From NCBI GenBank assembly GCA_910588595.1, contig CAJUQU010000067.1, positions 1 through 15,783 of the forward strand: DNA of 15,783 nt. Reading direction: 5' to 3'. Below, one piece after another: positions 1 to 7,467 of this stretch. A program made the translations under genes and the position numbers. The first letter of the stretch is position 1, and every line of letters starts with the position of its first letter. The notes under the pieces are model-generated. The model made no database searches, had not been told where the DNA came from, and saw only the letters and a program-made list of their open reading frames with translations. The stretch is from an uncultured Lachnospiraceae bacterium. GTDB lineage: Bacteria > Bacillota_A > Clostridia > Lachnospirales > Lachnospiraceae.

Positions 1-615
1 CCTTGAATATCCAGTTGTTCCCCTATCATGGACTTGAATTTTTCATCAAGCCCCGCCATATCCATAATGCTGTTGGCTTGCAGGAAATTCAGCATTTTCG
101 CCGCGTCCTTAAGGTTATACAGTGATTGGGAATATCCCTGTTTTCCCGCCTATGCCTTGCGTGACAAAATGCCTTGAATGTAGTCGGCAAGGGTGGGCGG
201 CTCGGTGTTCTCCTGTTCCTCTTTCAGCCACTTTTGCAGTTTGAAGATACGCGCCTTTAACTGCCGCAACTTCTGGTTTGTCACTTCGGTTTCCCGGTTA
301 AGGTCGCCGCGTTCGGTGCGGATGCCGCGCTTCTCCATAGCGGAAGCAGCAACGCCTAAATGGACGGTGGGGATTTGATCGGCGGCAAGATTGCCGCTTT
401 CCCTTTGCCGTTCATAACTGCGGTGGTCGATACGCTCCGCGTGTCCGTTCTGCTCCAATGCCTGATTGCAAAGCCCCGCCCATGCCGCCCGCCATTCCTC
501 CGCTTTTGTCTGCTCGTTCCAGTCGGTAGCGGGAATGGATTTGCATTTGTACTGCCGCTTTTTCGGGTCATAGATTTTATTCCCGTCTTTGTCAAGAATG
601 TACTCCTTTTTCTGC
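1..615 (-). pseudogene. MobA/MobL-type relaxase remnant, truncated and interrupted by a nonsense codon
   Basis: This is the C-terminal part of a mobilisation relaxase of the MobA/MobL type found on clostridial conjugative and mobilisable elements. Recognisable stretches are SIPATDWNEQTKAEEWRAAW, HAERIDHRSYERQ and HLGVAASAMEKRGIRTERGD, followed by a coiled-coil-like charged region. The N-terminal relaxase domain is missing: relaxase-like sequence starts near position 615, and the residues upstream of it do not look like relaxase. An in-frame TAG lies at 152-150. Beyond it, the same frame stays open to the window edge and still reads like the family (YSQSLYNLKDAAKMLNFLQ), so this is a nonsense mutation and not the natural end. 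The open frame can be extended to a TTG at 734, but that would cover the promoter and ribosome site of the divergent sigma gene, so I reject it. The relic probably marks an old integrative element. Family recognition is from memory of the motifs; the stop and frame continuity are read directly. Confidence 0.85.
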
Positions 616-647
616 TTCGAGACAAACACATAGCAGATAAAAAAGAA

Positions 648-678
648 TGTAACCTTTTCGGTATTTCCTGTGTCTAAC
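648..678 (+). promoter_or_regulatory. Candidate ECF-type promoter of the sigma gene
   Basis: TGTAAC at 648-653 and TGTCTAAC at 671-678 are separated by 17 bases. They resemble the AAC-containing -35 and GTC-containing -10 elements used by Firmicute ECF sigma factors. The site lies 57 bases upstream of the sigma start codon, which fits autoregulation. It sits immediately beside the end of the relaxase relic, so the promoter belongs to the sigma module. Start-site mapping has not been seen; this is pattern-based. Confidence 0.45.
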
Positions 679-734
679 AGTTGAGAAACCGTTACAGATA
701 ACACACGCATTCCCGGAAAGGAGGCATACACCAA

Positions 735-1217
735 ATGAGTGACGAACTACTCTCAGAACTGATCGCCGCGTATGGGGACAGCATCCTGCGCATGTGCTAC
801 CTCTACCTCAAAGACTACCATCTGGCGGAGGACGTTGTGCAGGAAACCTTTATCCAGGTGTACCACCACTACGACGGCTTCCGCCAGCAGTCTTCCGTCA
901 GGACATGGATCATCCAGATCGCGGTCAACCTGTGCAAGAACCAGATGCGCACCAGATGGTTTTCCCTGGGGAGAGCAGATGACTTTCCAGCGTTGTCCTG
1001 CACGGAACCTTATGACAACATGCTCGAGCACGAGCGGCTGATCACGGAAATCGGCAGACTGAAACCCAACTACCGGGAAGTCATCCTGCTGTTTTACTAT
1101 CAGGAACTGACCGTCCGTGAGATCGCCGTGCTGCTGGGCAAAAAGGAATCCGCCGTCAAGCAACGGCTGAAACGCGCAAGAGAACAACTGAAACAGGCCT
1201 TAAAGGAGGAATTATAA
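735..1217 (+). CDS. RNA polymerase sigma factor, ECF (extracytoplasmic function) family
   Basis: The 160-residue protein has the two-domain ECF layout. Region 2 (about residues 10-75) includes AEDVVQETFIQVY and the W58 helix that contacts the -10 element. Region 4 (about 105-155) is a helix-turn-helix with YREVILLFYYQELTVREIA followed by SAVKQRLKRAREQLK. The length is normal for the family. The ATG has AAAGGAGG at 717-724, ten bases upstream. The next gene starts one base after the stop, so the two are very probably translated together and act as a sigma/anti-sigma pair. Such pairs usually answer envelope stress such as antimicrobial peptides or lysozyme, but the signal cannot be read here. 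Targets are unknown beyond the likely autoregulated promoter at 648-678. Confidence 0.93.
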   Translation: MSDELLSELIAAYGDSILRMCYLYLKDYHLAEDVVQETFIQVYHHYDGFRQQSSVRTWIIQIAVNLCKNQMRTRWFSLGRADDFPALSCTEPYDNMLEHERLITEIGRLKPNYREVILLFYYQELTVREIAVLLGKKESAVKQRLKRAREQLKQALKEEL

Positions 1218-1218
1218 T

Positions 1219-2067
1219 ATGACTGAGATGAATGATGTGAATGAGATCAAGAACTGTATCGACACCGGGCTGCGCAAGATGACACTGCCTCCCGATTTCG
1301 CGACCCGGATCACAGCCCCCCGGAACCATGCCGTCCCTGTGCACGGGCTGCGCCGCACCGCCGCCGCTGTCCTGTGTATCGCACTGCTGGGCACAACGGC
1401 ATTCGCGGCAGGATCCCTGCTCCACTCCCGGATCAGCGTAAACCAGCAGACCATACCGGATCTGGCACCCATGGAAGTCATTCCCCTGCAGCCCGTCGAC
1501 GGAACGATCACAGAGTACGACCAGCTCACCAAAACATACACTTCGATGGAGACGCTGGCGCATGAGCTGGGGATCCGACTGCTCGGCGCAAACCTCGCCG
1601 CGGACAATCCTTATATAAAAATATCCTACACCAAAACAGGCGACGGCTACAATGAGATCGATGTCGAGAGATACCTTCTTGGAGACCTCACGGACATCCG
1701 GGAGTGGGACGGCGCATACACTGTCAGCGCAGCAGAGGGAAATGATCAATCATATGTCTGGACACATGGAAAGATTTACAAAAGCCCGATCAATCTCGGG
1801 ATCAGGATCATCTCCGACCCGTCACAGCCGGAATTGGACATTGAGTATATGGGCTTCTATCAATATATCGAAACCTTCACCTCCGGGCAGGGCTACACCG
1901 TCAATGTCCTGCAGGAAACCGGCCATGAAGACCATCCGGACTCCCTGCCAGACAGTTTCGTCCCCCGGACGGTCATGGTCTTTGTGGCGGACGGGATCCA
2001 GTATACACTGCAGGGACACGTGCCGGTGCAGACGATGAGGGAAGTCGTCAGCGCAATGACATATTAA
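1219..2067 (+). CDS. Single-pass membrane protein, probable anti-sigma factor (DUF4367-like C-terminus)
   Basis: The 282-residue protein has a short cytoplasmic N-terminus (1-45), one hydrophobic segment (about 47-66, TAAAVLCIALLGTTAFAAG) and a long extracytoplasmic domain. The end of that domain, with IQYTLQGHVPVQTMREVV, resembles the DUF4367 domain found in membrane proteins encoded next to clostridial ECF sigma factors. No zinc-binding HxxxCxxC motif is visible in the N-terminus, so it is not a ZAS-type anti-sigma factor. The start is set by AAAGGAGG at 1202-1209, nine bases upstream. The gene follows the sigma gene by one base. The inferred role is to hold the sigma factor at the membrane and release it on an envelope signal. 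Direct anti-sigma activity is inference from context; it could instead be a sensor partner. Its TAA overlaps the stop of the convergent pap gene. Confidence 0.75.
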   Translation: MTEMNDVNEIKNCIDTGLRKMTLPPDFATRITAPRNHAVPVHGLRRTAAAVLCIALLGTTAFAAGSLLHSRISVNQQTIPDLAPMEVIPLQPVDGTITEYDQLTKTYTSMETLAHELGIRLLGANLAADNPYIKISYTKTGDGYNEIDVERYLLGDLTDIREWDGAYTVSAAEGNDQSYVWTHGKIYKSPINLGIRIISDPSQPELDIEYMGFYQYIETFTSGQGYTVNVLQETGHEDHPDSLPDSFVPRTVMVFVADGIQYTLQGHVPVQTMREVVSAMTY

Positions 2068-3533
2068 TCCAAGGCTTTCTCGAGCGCCTCGATCACGATC
2101 CTGAGCGCTTTCAGGCGCGCGTACCGCTTGTCATTGGATTCCAGTATATGCCAGGGCGCGTACGATGTGTTCGTCTTCTGCAGCATCTCGTTCACCGCGC
2201 CCTCGTACAAATCCCACTTCTCACGGTTGCGCCAGTCCTCCTCGGTGATCTTCCACTGCTTTGCAGGCGTGTTCTGACGCTCGTTGAAGCGCGCCAGCTG
2301 TGTGTCCTTGTCGATCTGCACCCAGAATTTGATGATGACCGCCCCCCAGTCGGCGAGCTCCCGCTCAAACTCATTGATCTCATTGTACGCCCGCTGCCAG
2401 TCATTCTCCCGGCAGAACCCCTCCAGGCGCTCCACCATGACCCTGCCATACCAGGTTCTGTCAAAGACCGCGATATGCCCGGTCTTTGGCAGGCGGTTCC
2501 AGAAGCGCCACAGATAATGTCTCGCCTTCTCGTGCGGCTCGGGGCTTGCAATCGGGTGCACCTCGAACCCCCTCGGGTCGAGCGCCTCCGTGATCCGCTT
2601 GATATTGCCGCCCTTTCCCGCCGCATCCCATCCTTCGTATGCGATGATGACAGGCACCTTTTTGCGGTACAGCTTGTTGTGGAGATGTCCCAGCTTCTCC
2701 TGGAGCCGATCCAGCTCCACGCGGTACTCCTCCTGTGTGACAGCCCTGTCGAGATCGATCTCGTCAAGTTTCGGCATCTTTTCCAGCGGAAATACATTCT
2801 GCAGCAGGGGCACCGCCATCGCACTGTTCCTGAGCGCGGTGTCGATCCCGCTCACCAGCGTCTCCAGCACCTGCAGCTGTGCCCATTTCCTGCTCTTCGC
2901 ATCGATGATGTACCACGGATCCGCGGGCGCGTTGGTGTCGTTCAGATAGCGGTCAAACACGGCGAGGCACTTGTCATAGTGACTGTTCTGCCAGCTGTCC
3001 TTCTCCCCCACGCGCCAGCTCGTATCCTTGTCGGATCTCAGCGCGTCGATCCTCTTTTTCTGCTCCTTGCGGCTGATCTGGAAAAAGAACTTCATCACAA
3101 GATAACCGTTGTCGGTCAGCTGGCGCTCAAACCGCCTGACACTCTCGATCTTTTTCTTGTAATCCTTTTCGTTCAGTGTACCGTCAAGACACGCCCCGGT
3201 CACTTCGTCCATCCAGCCGGAATCCAGAAACATGAACTTCCCTGCCTCCGGGATCTTGACAAAATAACGATAGAGAAAGGGCTTTCTCCGCTCCTCCTGC
3301 GTCGGCACATCCATCGCCGCGACCTTGAAAAAGCGCGGATCGATATTGCGGATCACCTTGCCCAGCACGCTCCCCTTCCCCGCTGTCCCCCAGCCTTCAA
3401 ACAGCACCAGCACCGGCAGCCCGCGCTCCTTGATCATCATCTGCTGGCAGAAAAGCTTCTCGTTTGCCGCCTTCAACCGCTCCTCGAGTTCCTCTTTTTC
3501 CGGTCTGTGTGGTTTGTTCCAATTTTCCAGCAT
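2064..3533 (-). CDS. pap: Polyphosphate:AMP phosphotransferase, tandem PPK2 domains
   Basis: The 489-residue protein contains two PPK2 domains in a row, as in the polyphosphate:AMP phosphotransferases (class II PPK2), which move phosphate from polyphosphate to AMP to make ADP. The N-terminal domain (about 1-240) has a Walker A-like loop, EGWGTAGKGS (45-54), but its Walker B region reads FLDSGWM (102-108) instead of the usual FDRSWY. The C-terminal domain (about 260-489) has a complete set: YEGWDAAGKGG (299-309) and VFDRTWYGRVMVER (356-369). The second domain is therefore the likely catalytic one. The start ATG has AAGGAGG seven bases upstream. The gene lies 133 bases after the antiporter operon on the same strand with no obvious terminator between, so cotranscription is possible. 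Its stop codon overlaps that of the convergent anti-sigma gene. It is cytoplasmic and soluble. Exact nucleotide preference (AMP or NDP) cannot be read from sequence alone. Confidence 0.9.
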   Translation of the reverse strand: MLENWNKPHRPEKEELEERLKAANEKLFCQQMMIKERGLPVLVLFEGWGTAGKGSVLGKVIRNIDPRFFKVAAMDVPTQEERRKPFLYRYFVKIPEAGKFMFLDSGWMDEVTGACLDGTLNEKDYKKKIESVRRFERQLTDNGYLVMKFFFQISRKEQKKRIDALRSDKDTSWRVGEKDSWQNSHYDKCLAVFDRYLNDTNAPADPWYIIDAKSRKWAQLQVLETLVSGIDTALRNSAMAVPLLQNVFPLEKMPKLDEIDLDRAVTQEEYRVELDRLQEKLGHLHNKLYRKKVPVIIAYEGWDAAGKGGNIKRITEALDPRGFEVHPIASPEPHEKARHYLWRFWNRLPKTGHIAVFDRTWYGRVMVERLEGFCRENDWQRAYNEINEFERELADWGAVIIKFWVQIDKDTQLARFNERQNTPAKQWKITEEDWRNREKWDLYEGAVNEMLQKTNTSYAPWHILESNDKRYARLKALRIVIEALEKALD

Positions 3534-3666
3534 ACGCCGTCCTCCTTCCTTAAACGGGAATCCAATCGAGCAGGGGAACGACCCTCTCCTCTACTCGCCG
3601 CGCGCCACCGTGCAGCTTAATTCCTCTGTACGGGACTGCGCAAAAATTTCATATTTCAGGTACGCC
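3534..3666 (-). other. Intergenic stretch between the antiporter operon and pap
   Basis: This 133-base gap holds the pap ribosome site (AAGGAGG, read from 3547 to 3541). I see no strong stem followed by a T-run on the minus strand and no clear -35/-10 pair, so neither an operon terminator nor a separate pap promoter is supported. The lack of both leaves read-through from the antiporter operon into pap as the simpler reading. Confidence 0.4.
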
Positions 3667-5898
3667 CTAATTCACCAGCAGCAGATAGATCATCGTCAGC
3701 CCCAAGCCCATGCAGAACATAAAAAGCCCAAACGACAGACTGCGCTCGATGATGCGAAGATTCTCAAAGAGATCCGTCCCCTTCATCGCAAGCTTATGCT
3801 CATAGTTTTTCGGCTCGTATCCCTCTTTTTGCATAATGGCATAATACAGCAGCCGCACGCGCTCCATGCCGGACCCGATGCGGTGCGTCACGCGGTTTCC
3901 CTCCGGCAGCTCATACGGCAGCGGCCTGTCTCTGTAGAGCGTCTTTCGCAGCAGGACGACCGCCGTATCCACAATGCTGTCCAAAATCCTTGAAATAATC
4001 CCCAAAACAAACGGCACCGCTGTGTAGAACACTGCCCTGTACACATATTTCTCCATGTCGATCCACGCCGGGAAGATATCATGGTAGCCCTCCGCCTTCC
4101 GCCCGGACGATATCCCCCTTAACATCAGCAGCCGCACCACGATAAAGTACACCGCCGCGCCCACCGCGATGGAGATCAGCGCGCCTGCTATATTCTTGAG
4201 TGAATAGTAACGGATATTTCCAAGCTGATCCTCCAGCAGATCGCTCAGTCCGAACTGCACAAGCCCGTATTTTGCAACCGGTCCTGCCACCAGATCCGGC
4301 AGCACTCCGATAAAGGGGATCGGTAGCGCACAGACTCCGATCGCCAATTTGCTCCCCGGCGCAGCATATTCTTTCTTTGCCTCATACGACTCCTGCACTT
4401 TCTTATCAGTGTTCTTTTCAACAAAAAGAACGACAAAAAGTTTGGTCATATAGGCGACCGTCAATCCGCCTGAAAACAGGAACAATACTTCAACTACCCT
4501 CATCATGGCAGATGTCGCCGCAAACACAGGCTGAATGGATGCTCTCTCCGCGAGAGCCAGCAGCGCGCCGTACTCAGCGATACTCTCATGCAGGAGCGTC
4601 TTGCTCACATACCCGTTCAGAAACGGGATCCCGCCGACACCTGCCGCCGCCAGCACAAATGTCACAAGCAGGAACGGTTTCCTGCGCCCAAAACCGCGCA
4701 CCTGGTTCAGCTCGTAACTTCCCACCTGCGCAAAGATCACGCCCGCCGCCATAAAGAGTACAAGCTTCACCAGCGAATGGTTCAGCATATGGAGGAGCGT
4801 GCCGTTGACCGCCATGCTAAACGCCTTCGCGATCTCCGCGGCAGCTTCACCCTCAACGACCCACGTCCCTGTCCGAGCCGCGCCTGCCGCCATCAACAGA
4901 TACTCCGCAAGCAGCGACTGCATACCCACGCCCGTCAATATAAAGCCGATCTGTGACATGGACGAGTACGCAAGCGTCGTCTTCAGATTGCCGCTCATCA
5001 CCCCGCGGAGCCCGCCGAGTACCATCGTCACGATGCCGGTCATCAGGATAAACGCGCCCCAGCTGCCCTGCATCGGCAGCACGTCGAGCGTCACCAGCAG
5101 AATGCCGAAGATGCCCGTCTTGCTCAGGATCGCTGACAGGAGTGCCGTCGCGGGCGCAGGCGCCTCTGTGTAGGACAGCGGCAGCCACACATGCACCGGA
5201 AAAGCGCCCGCCTTAGCGCCGAATCCCACAAACATGCAGCCTGCTGCCACGTACAGCCATGTCATATCAGTTTTGCTGCCGCTGGTCATCATGACCACAG
5301 CACATTCGTACATTATGTCAAATGAGAGCGTACCAAGCCAGCTGTGCACGATGAAGATGCCCATCAGGATCGCCATGCCGCCGGCGACCGCGATGCCAAG
5401 ATACGTCCCCGCCGCGTACAGCGCCTCCCTTGTCCGCCTGTGTGCCACCCACACAAACGACGTGAAGGACATGATCTCAAAGAAAAAGAACAGTGTAAAT
5501 AAATCAGCAGCATAAAAGATACCCATTGTCGCACTGAGTGTCAGCAGATTGAACATGTCGTACTTTATGACATTCATGTCATTTTTCATATAGTTGTATG
5601 AAAACAGGGCTGTCACAAACCAGGAAAACGCAGTCAGCACACCAAAGATCCCACGAAAGCCCGAGTACATGAAATGAAGACCGAGCCCCCCCACACCGGG
5701 AACCTCGAAGACATCTATCGGTATCCCCCTAATATCACAGAGCATCAGATTGAGTGCCGCTGCTAGCTCTACCGCACTGGCAAAGATCATGATCAGTGCG
5801 CATACCTTTTTCTTATCCTTCATTCTCACATGCGAGATAAACCACACCAGAACACACATTACAAAAGGATAGAGCATCATCCAAAAACCATCCTTCAT
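3667..5898 (-). CDS. Antiporter-type (NuoL/MrpA-N-terminal-like) proton-conducting subunit, long C-terminus
   Basis: This 743-residue polytopic protein belongs to the proton-conducting transporter family (Proton_antipo_M) shared by NuoL/M/N, MrpA/D and hydrogenase subunits such as HyfB. Ion-path residues are in place: Glu141 in FFFEIMSF (TM5), Lys229 in FGAKAGAFPVHVWLP (TM7), Lys260 in AILSKTGIF (TM8), His374 and Lys378 in LNHSLVKLV (TM11) and Lys433 in NGYVSKTLL (broken TM12). After the 14-helix core a loop and long tail (about 500-743) with at least three more hydrophobic segments follow, ending in a membrane helix; this recalls the extended C-terminus of NuoL/HyfB-type subunits. It lacks the fused MbhD/MbhE-like end of true MrpA, which is encoded separately upstream. 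A TTG two codons earlier is possible, but the ATG at 5898 is ten bases from AAAGGGGG and is preferred. It is the last antiporter gene of the operon, 18 bases after its neighbour. Confidence 0.9.
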   Translation of the reverse strand: MKDGFWMMLYPFVMCVLVWFISHVRMKDKKKVCALIMIFASAVELAAALNLMLCDIRGIPIDVFEVPGVGGLGLHFMYSGFRGIFGVLTAFSWFVTALFSYNYMKNDMNVIKYDMFNLLTLSATMGIFYAADLFTLFFFFEIMSFTSFVWVAHRRTREALYAAGTYLGIAVAGGMAILMGIFIVHSWLGTLSFDIMYECAVVMMTSGSKTDMTWLYVAAGCMFVGFGAKAGAFPVHVWLPLSYTEAPAPATALLSAILSKTGIFGILLVTLDVLPMQGSWGAFILMTGIVTMVLGGLRGVMSGNLKTTLAYSSMSQIGFILTGVGMQSLLAEYLLMAAGAARTGTWVVEGEAAAEIAKAFSMAVNGTLLHMLNHSLVKLVLFMAAGVIFAQVGSYELNQVRGFGRRKPFLLVTFVLAAAGVGGIPFLNGYVSKTLLHESIAEYGALLALAERASIQPVFAATSAMMRVVEVLFLFSGGLTVAYMTKLFVVLFVEKNTDKKVQESYEAKKEYAAPGSKLAIGVCALPIPFIGVLPDLVAGPVAKYGLVQFGLSDLLEDQLGNIRYYSLKNIAGALISIAVGAAVYFIVVRLLMLRGISSGRKAEGYHDIFPAWIDMEKYVYRAVFYTAVPFVLGIISRILDSIVDTAVVLLRKTLYRDRPLPYELPEGNRVTHRIGSGMERVRLLYYAIMQKEGYEPKNYEHKLAMKGTDLFENLRIIERSLSFGLFMFCMGLGLTMIYLLLVN

Positions 5899-5908
5899 GA
5901 TCAAAACA

Positions 5909-5916
5909 CCCCCTTT
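5909..5916 (-). promoter_or_regulatory. Ribosome binding site that sets the start of the 743-aa subunit
   Basis: AAAGGGGG on the minus strand is ten bases from the ATG at 5898 and only four from the in-frame TTG at 5904. The spacing favours the ATG. Confidence 0.7.
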
Positions 5917-7425
5917 CTATATCGATCCACACGCCACATGCCGAAAGAGATCTACAATCGGCGCATTGTACACACCGATCACAACCATCAGCACCACGAA
6001 CAGAAACAGCGGCAGAAGCATGCGCCAGTCCGGGTCGCGGATCTCATCATGCAGATCTGCGCAGTCAAAATCATCCCCCGGAAAATATGCCCTGATCACG
6101 ATACTCAACATATAGATCGCTGTCAGAAGCGCAGACACCAGAAGTCCGCCTACCCCCACAACTGCCAGAATATTGTCACTTGCAAATGCTGCCTTGGCAA
6201 GATGCCACTTTGACACAAAGCCGCACAGCCCCGGCACCCCCATCAGCGCAAGCGCAGAAACCGTAAAGATCCCAAAAACTTTGGGCATTTTTCTCGCCAT
6301 TCCGTCGATCTCATGCACATAGTTGACATGCGCCTGCGTGATCATCGCTCCTGCACAGAAGAAGGAACAGATCTTCATCACACCGTGAAAAACCATGTGG
6401 CACAACGCACCCACCAGCCCAAGCGGTGTCATGATCAGGACGCCAAACAGTATATACGACAGGTTGGAGATCGTCGAGAACGCAAGCCTGCGCTTGATGT
6501 GCGTCTCCTTCACCGCCATGCTGCACCCGTATACGATCGTGAAAATGACAATGCACAGCAGCAGATACTGCGCCCATGTTTCCCGCAGAAAATCAGTTCC
6601 AAAACTGTAGTACGTCAGACGTATGATCGCAAACGCACCCGACTTTACGACCGCAACTGCGTGCAAAAGCGCTGTGACCGGTGTCGGCGCCACACCAGCC
6701 TGCGGCAGCCACGAATTGAACGGACAGACCGCCGCCTTGACACCAAATCCCATAAATGCAAGCACATAGATAAACAACAGTAAGTGCTTCTTATCCCCGA
6801 TCTTCGACAGATTGAGCGCACCACCGTACACAAATGCGAGGCTGTCGCCGTACACCACCAGAAAGATCAGACCAATAAAGGAAAACGCCGCTCCGCCAAG
6901 CGAGTAGTAGAAATATTTCCGGCTCGCAAGCACCGCCTCCTTGGTGAGCGTATGCATCACCAGCGGAACCGTCACAAGTGTCAGCAACTCGTAAAAACAG
7001 TACATCGTCAGCATATTGCCTGACATCGCAATGCCCAGCGTCACCCCGTAGGTCGCTGTGTAAAACAGATAAAATATATTCTCATGAACGCGCCCGTTGT
7101 GCTCGTGCTCCATATAGGGAAACGAGTACAGTGTCGCAAGCGGCCAGAGCGTCGATACAAGTCCTGCAAAGACCATTCCCATGCCATCTAACTTGAGGGA
7201 AAAATCAAGCTTTGCACCGGCAAAATTGATCACTCTGATGAGCTCCGTCGATCCCTGACACAGCAGAACATACGTCAGAAGCGTATTGACCATCACATAG
7301 GCAAAAATATAACACTGTTTCTGCCTATTTTCCTTAAACTTCAAAAACTGCAACAGAACACCGCCCGCAAAGGGAAGCAGTATCACTGAAAGCATCAGAC
7401 ATAAAATCATCTCACGATCCCCCAT
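5917..7425 (-). CDS. Antiporter-type (NuoM/NuoN/MrpD-like) proton-conducting subunit
   Basis: This 502-residue polytopic protein of the Proton_antipo_M family is of normal length, with about 14 membrane helices. Ion-path residues are Glu146 in CFYELLTL (TM5), Lys230 in GFGVKAAVCPFNSWLP (TM7), Lys261 in AVVKSGAFA (TM8), His347 and Lys351 in VFHGVMKIC (TM11) and Lys406 in CGFVSKWHL (TM12). It is closest in feel to the 512-aa neighbour: both share the SNLSYIL signature after TM9 and similar TM5 and TM12 motifs, so the two may come from a duplication. Two starts are possible: the ATG at 7425, with GGTAGG ten bases upstream, or the ATG at 7410 (sixth codon), with GGGGG about eight bases upstream. 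The sequence does not decide between them. It acts as one of four candidate ion channels of the complex. Confidence 0.9.
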   Translation of the reverse strand: MGDREMILCLMLSVILLPFAGGVLLQFLKFKENRQKQCYIFAYVMVNTLLTYVLLCQGSTELIRVINFAGAKLDFSLKLDGMGMVFAGLVSTLWPLATLYSFPYMEHEHNGRVHENIFYLFYTATYGVTLGIAMSGNMLTMYCFYELLTLVTVPLVMHTLTKEAVLASRKYFYYSLGGAAFSFIGLIFLVVYGDSLAFVYGGALNLSKIGDKKHLLLFIYVLAFMGFGVKAAVCPFNSWLPQAGVAPTPVTALLHAVAVVKSGAFAIIRLTYYSFGTDFLRETWAQYLLLCIVIFTIVYGCSMAVKETHIKRRLAFSTISNLSYILFGVLIMTPLGLVGALCHMVFHGVMKICSFFCAGAMITQAHVNYVHEIDGMARKMPKVFGIFTVSALALMGVPGLCGFVSKWHLAKAAFASDNILAVVGVGGLLVSALLTAIYMLSIVIRAYFPGDDFDCADLHDEIRDPDWRMLLPLFLFVVLMVVIGVYNAPIVDLFRHVACGSI

Positions 7426-7467
7426 TCATGCTTAGCCTACCAAATCCGTGATGTGCAAAAACACGCT

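Noticed and set aside
616..734. Extension of the relaxase frame back to a TTG at 734
   Set aside because: The added 40 residues do not look like relaxase, start at a TTG without a ribosome site, and overlap the promoter and ribosome site of the sigma gene.
2148..3620. 490-codon open frame on the plus strand opposite pap
   Set aside because: It mirrors pap almost exactly, has a His/Leu/Pro/Arg-rich composition typical of an antisense frame and no family motifs, while pap has full PPK2 motifs.
3534..3666. Intrinsic terminator after the antiporter operon
   Set aside because: I looked for a GC-rich stem followed by T residues on the minus strand and found only weak, imperfect repeats.
4377..4956. 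Plus-strand open frames within the antiporter genes
   Set aside because: All are shadows of the minus-strand membrane genes, with Arg/Pro/His-rich translations and no ribosome sites.
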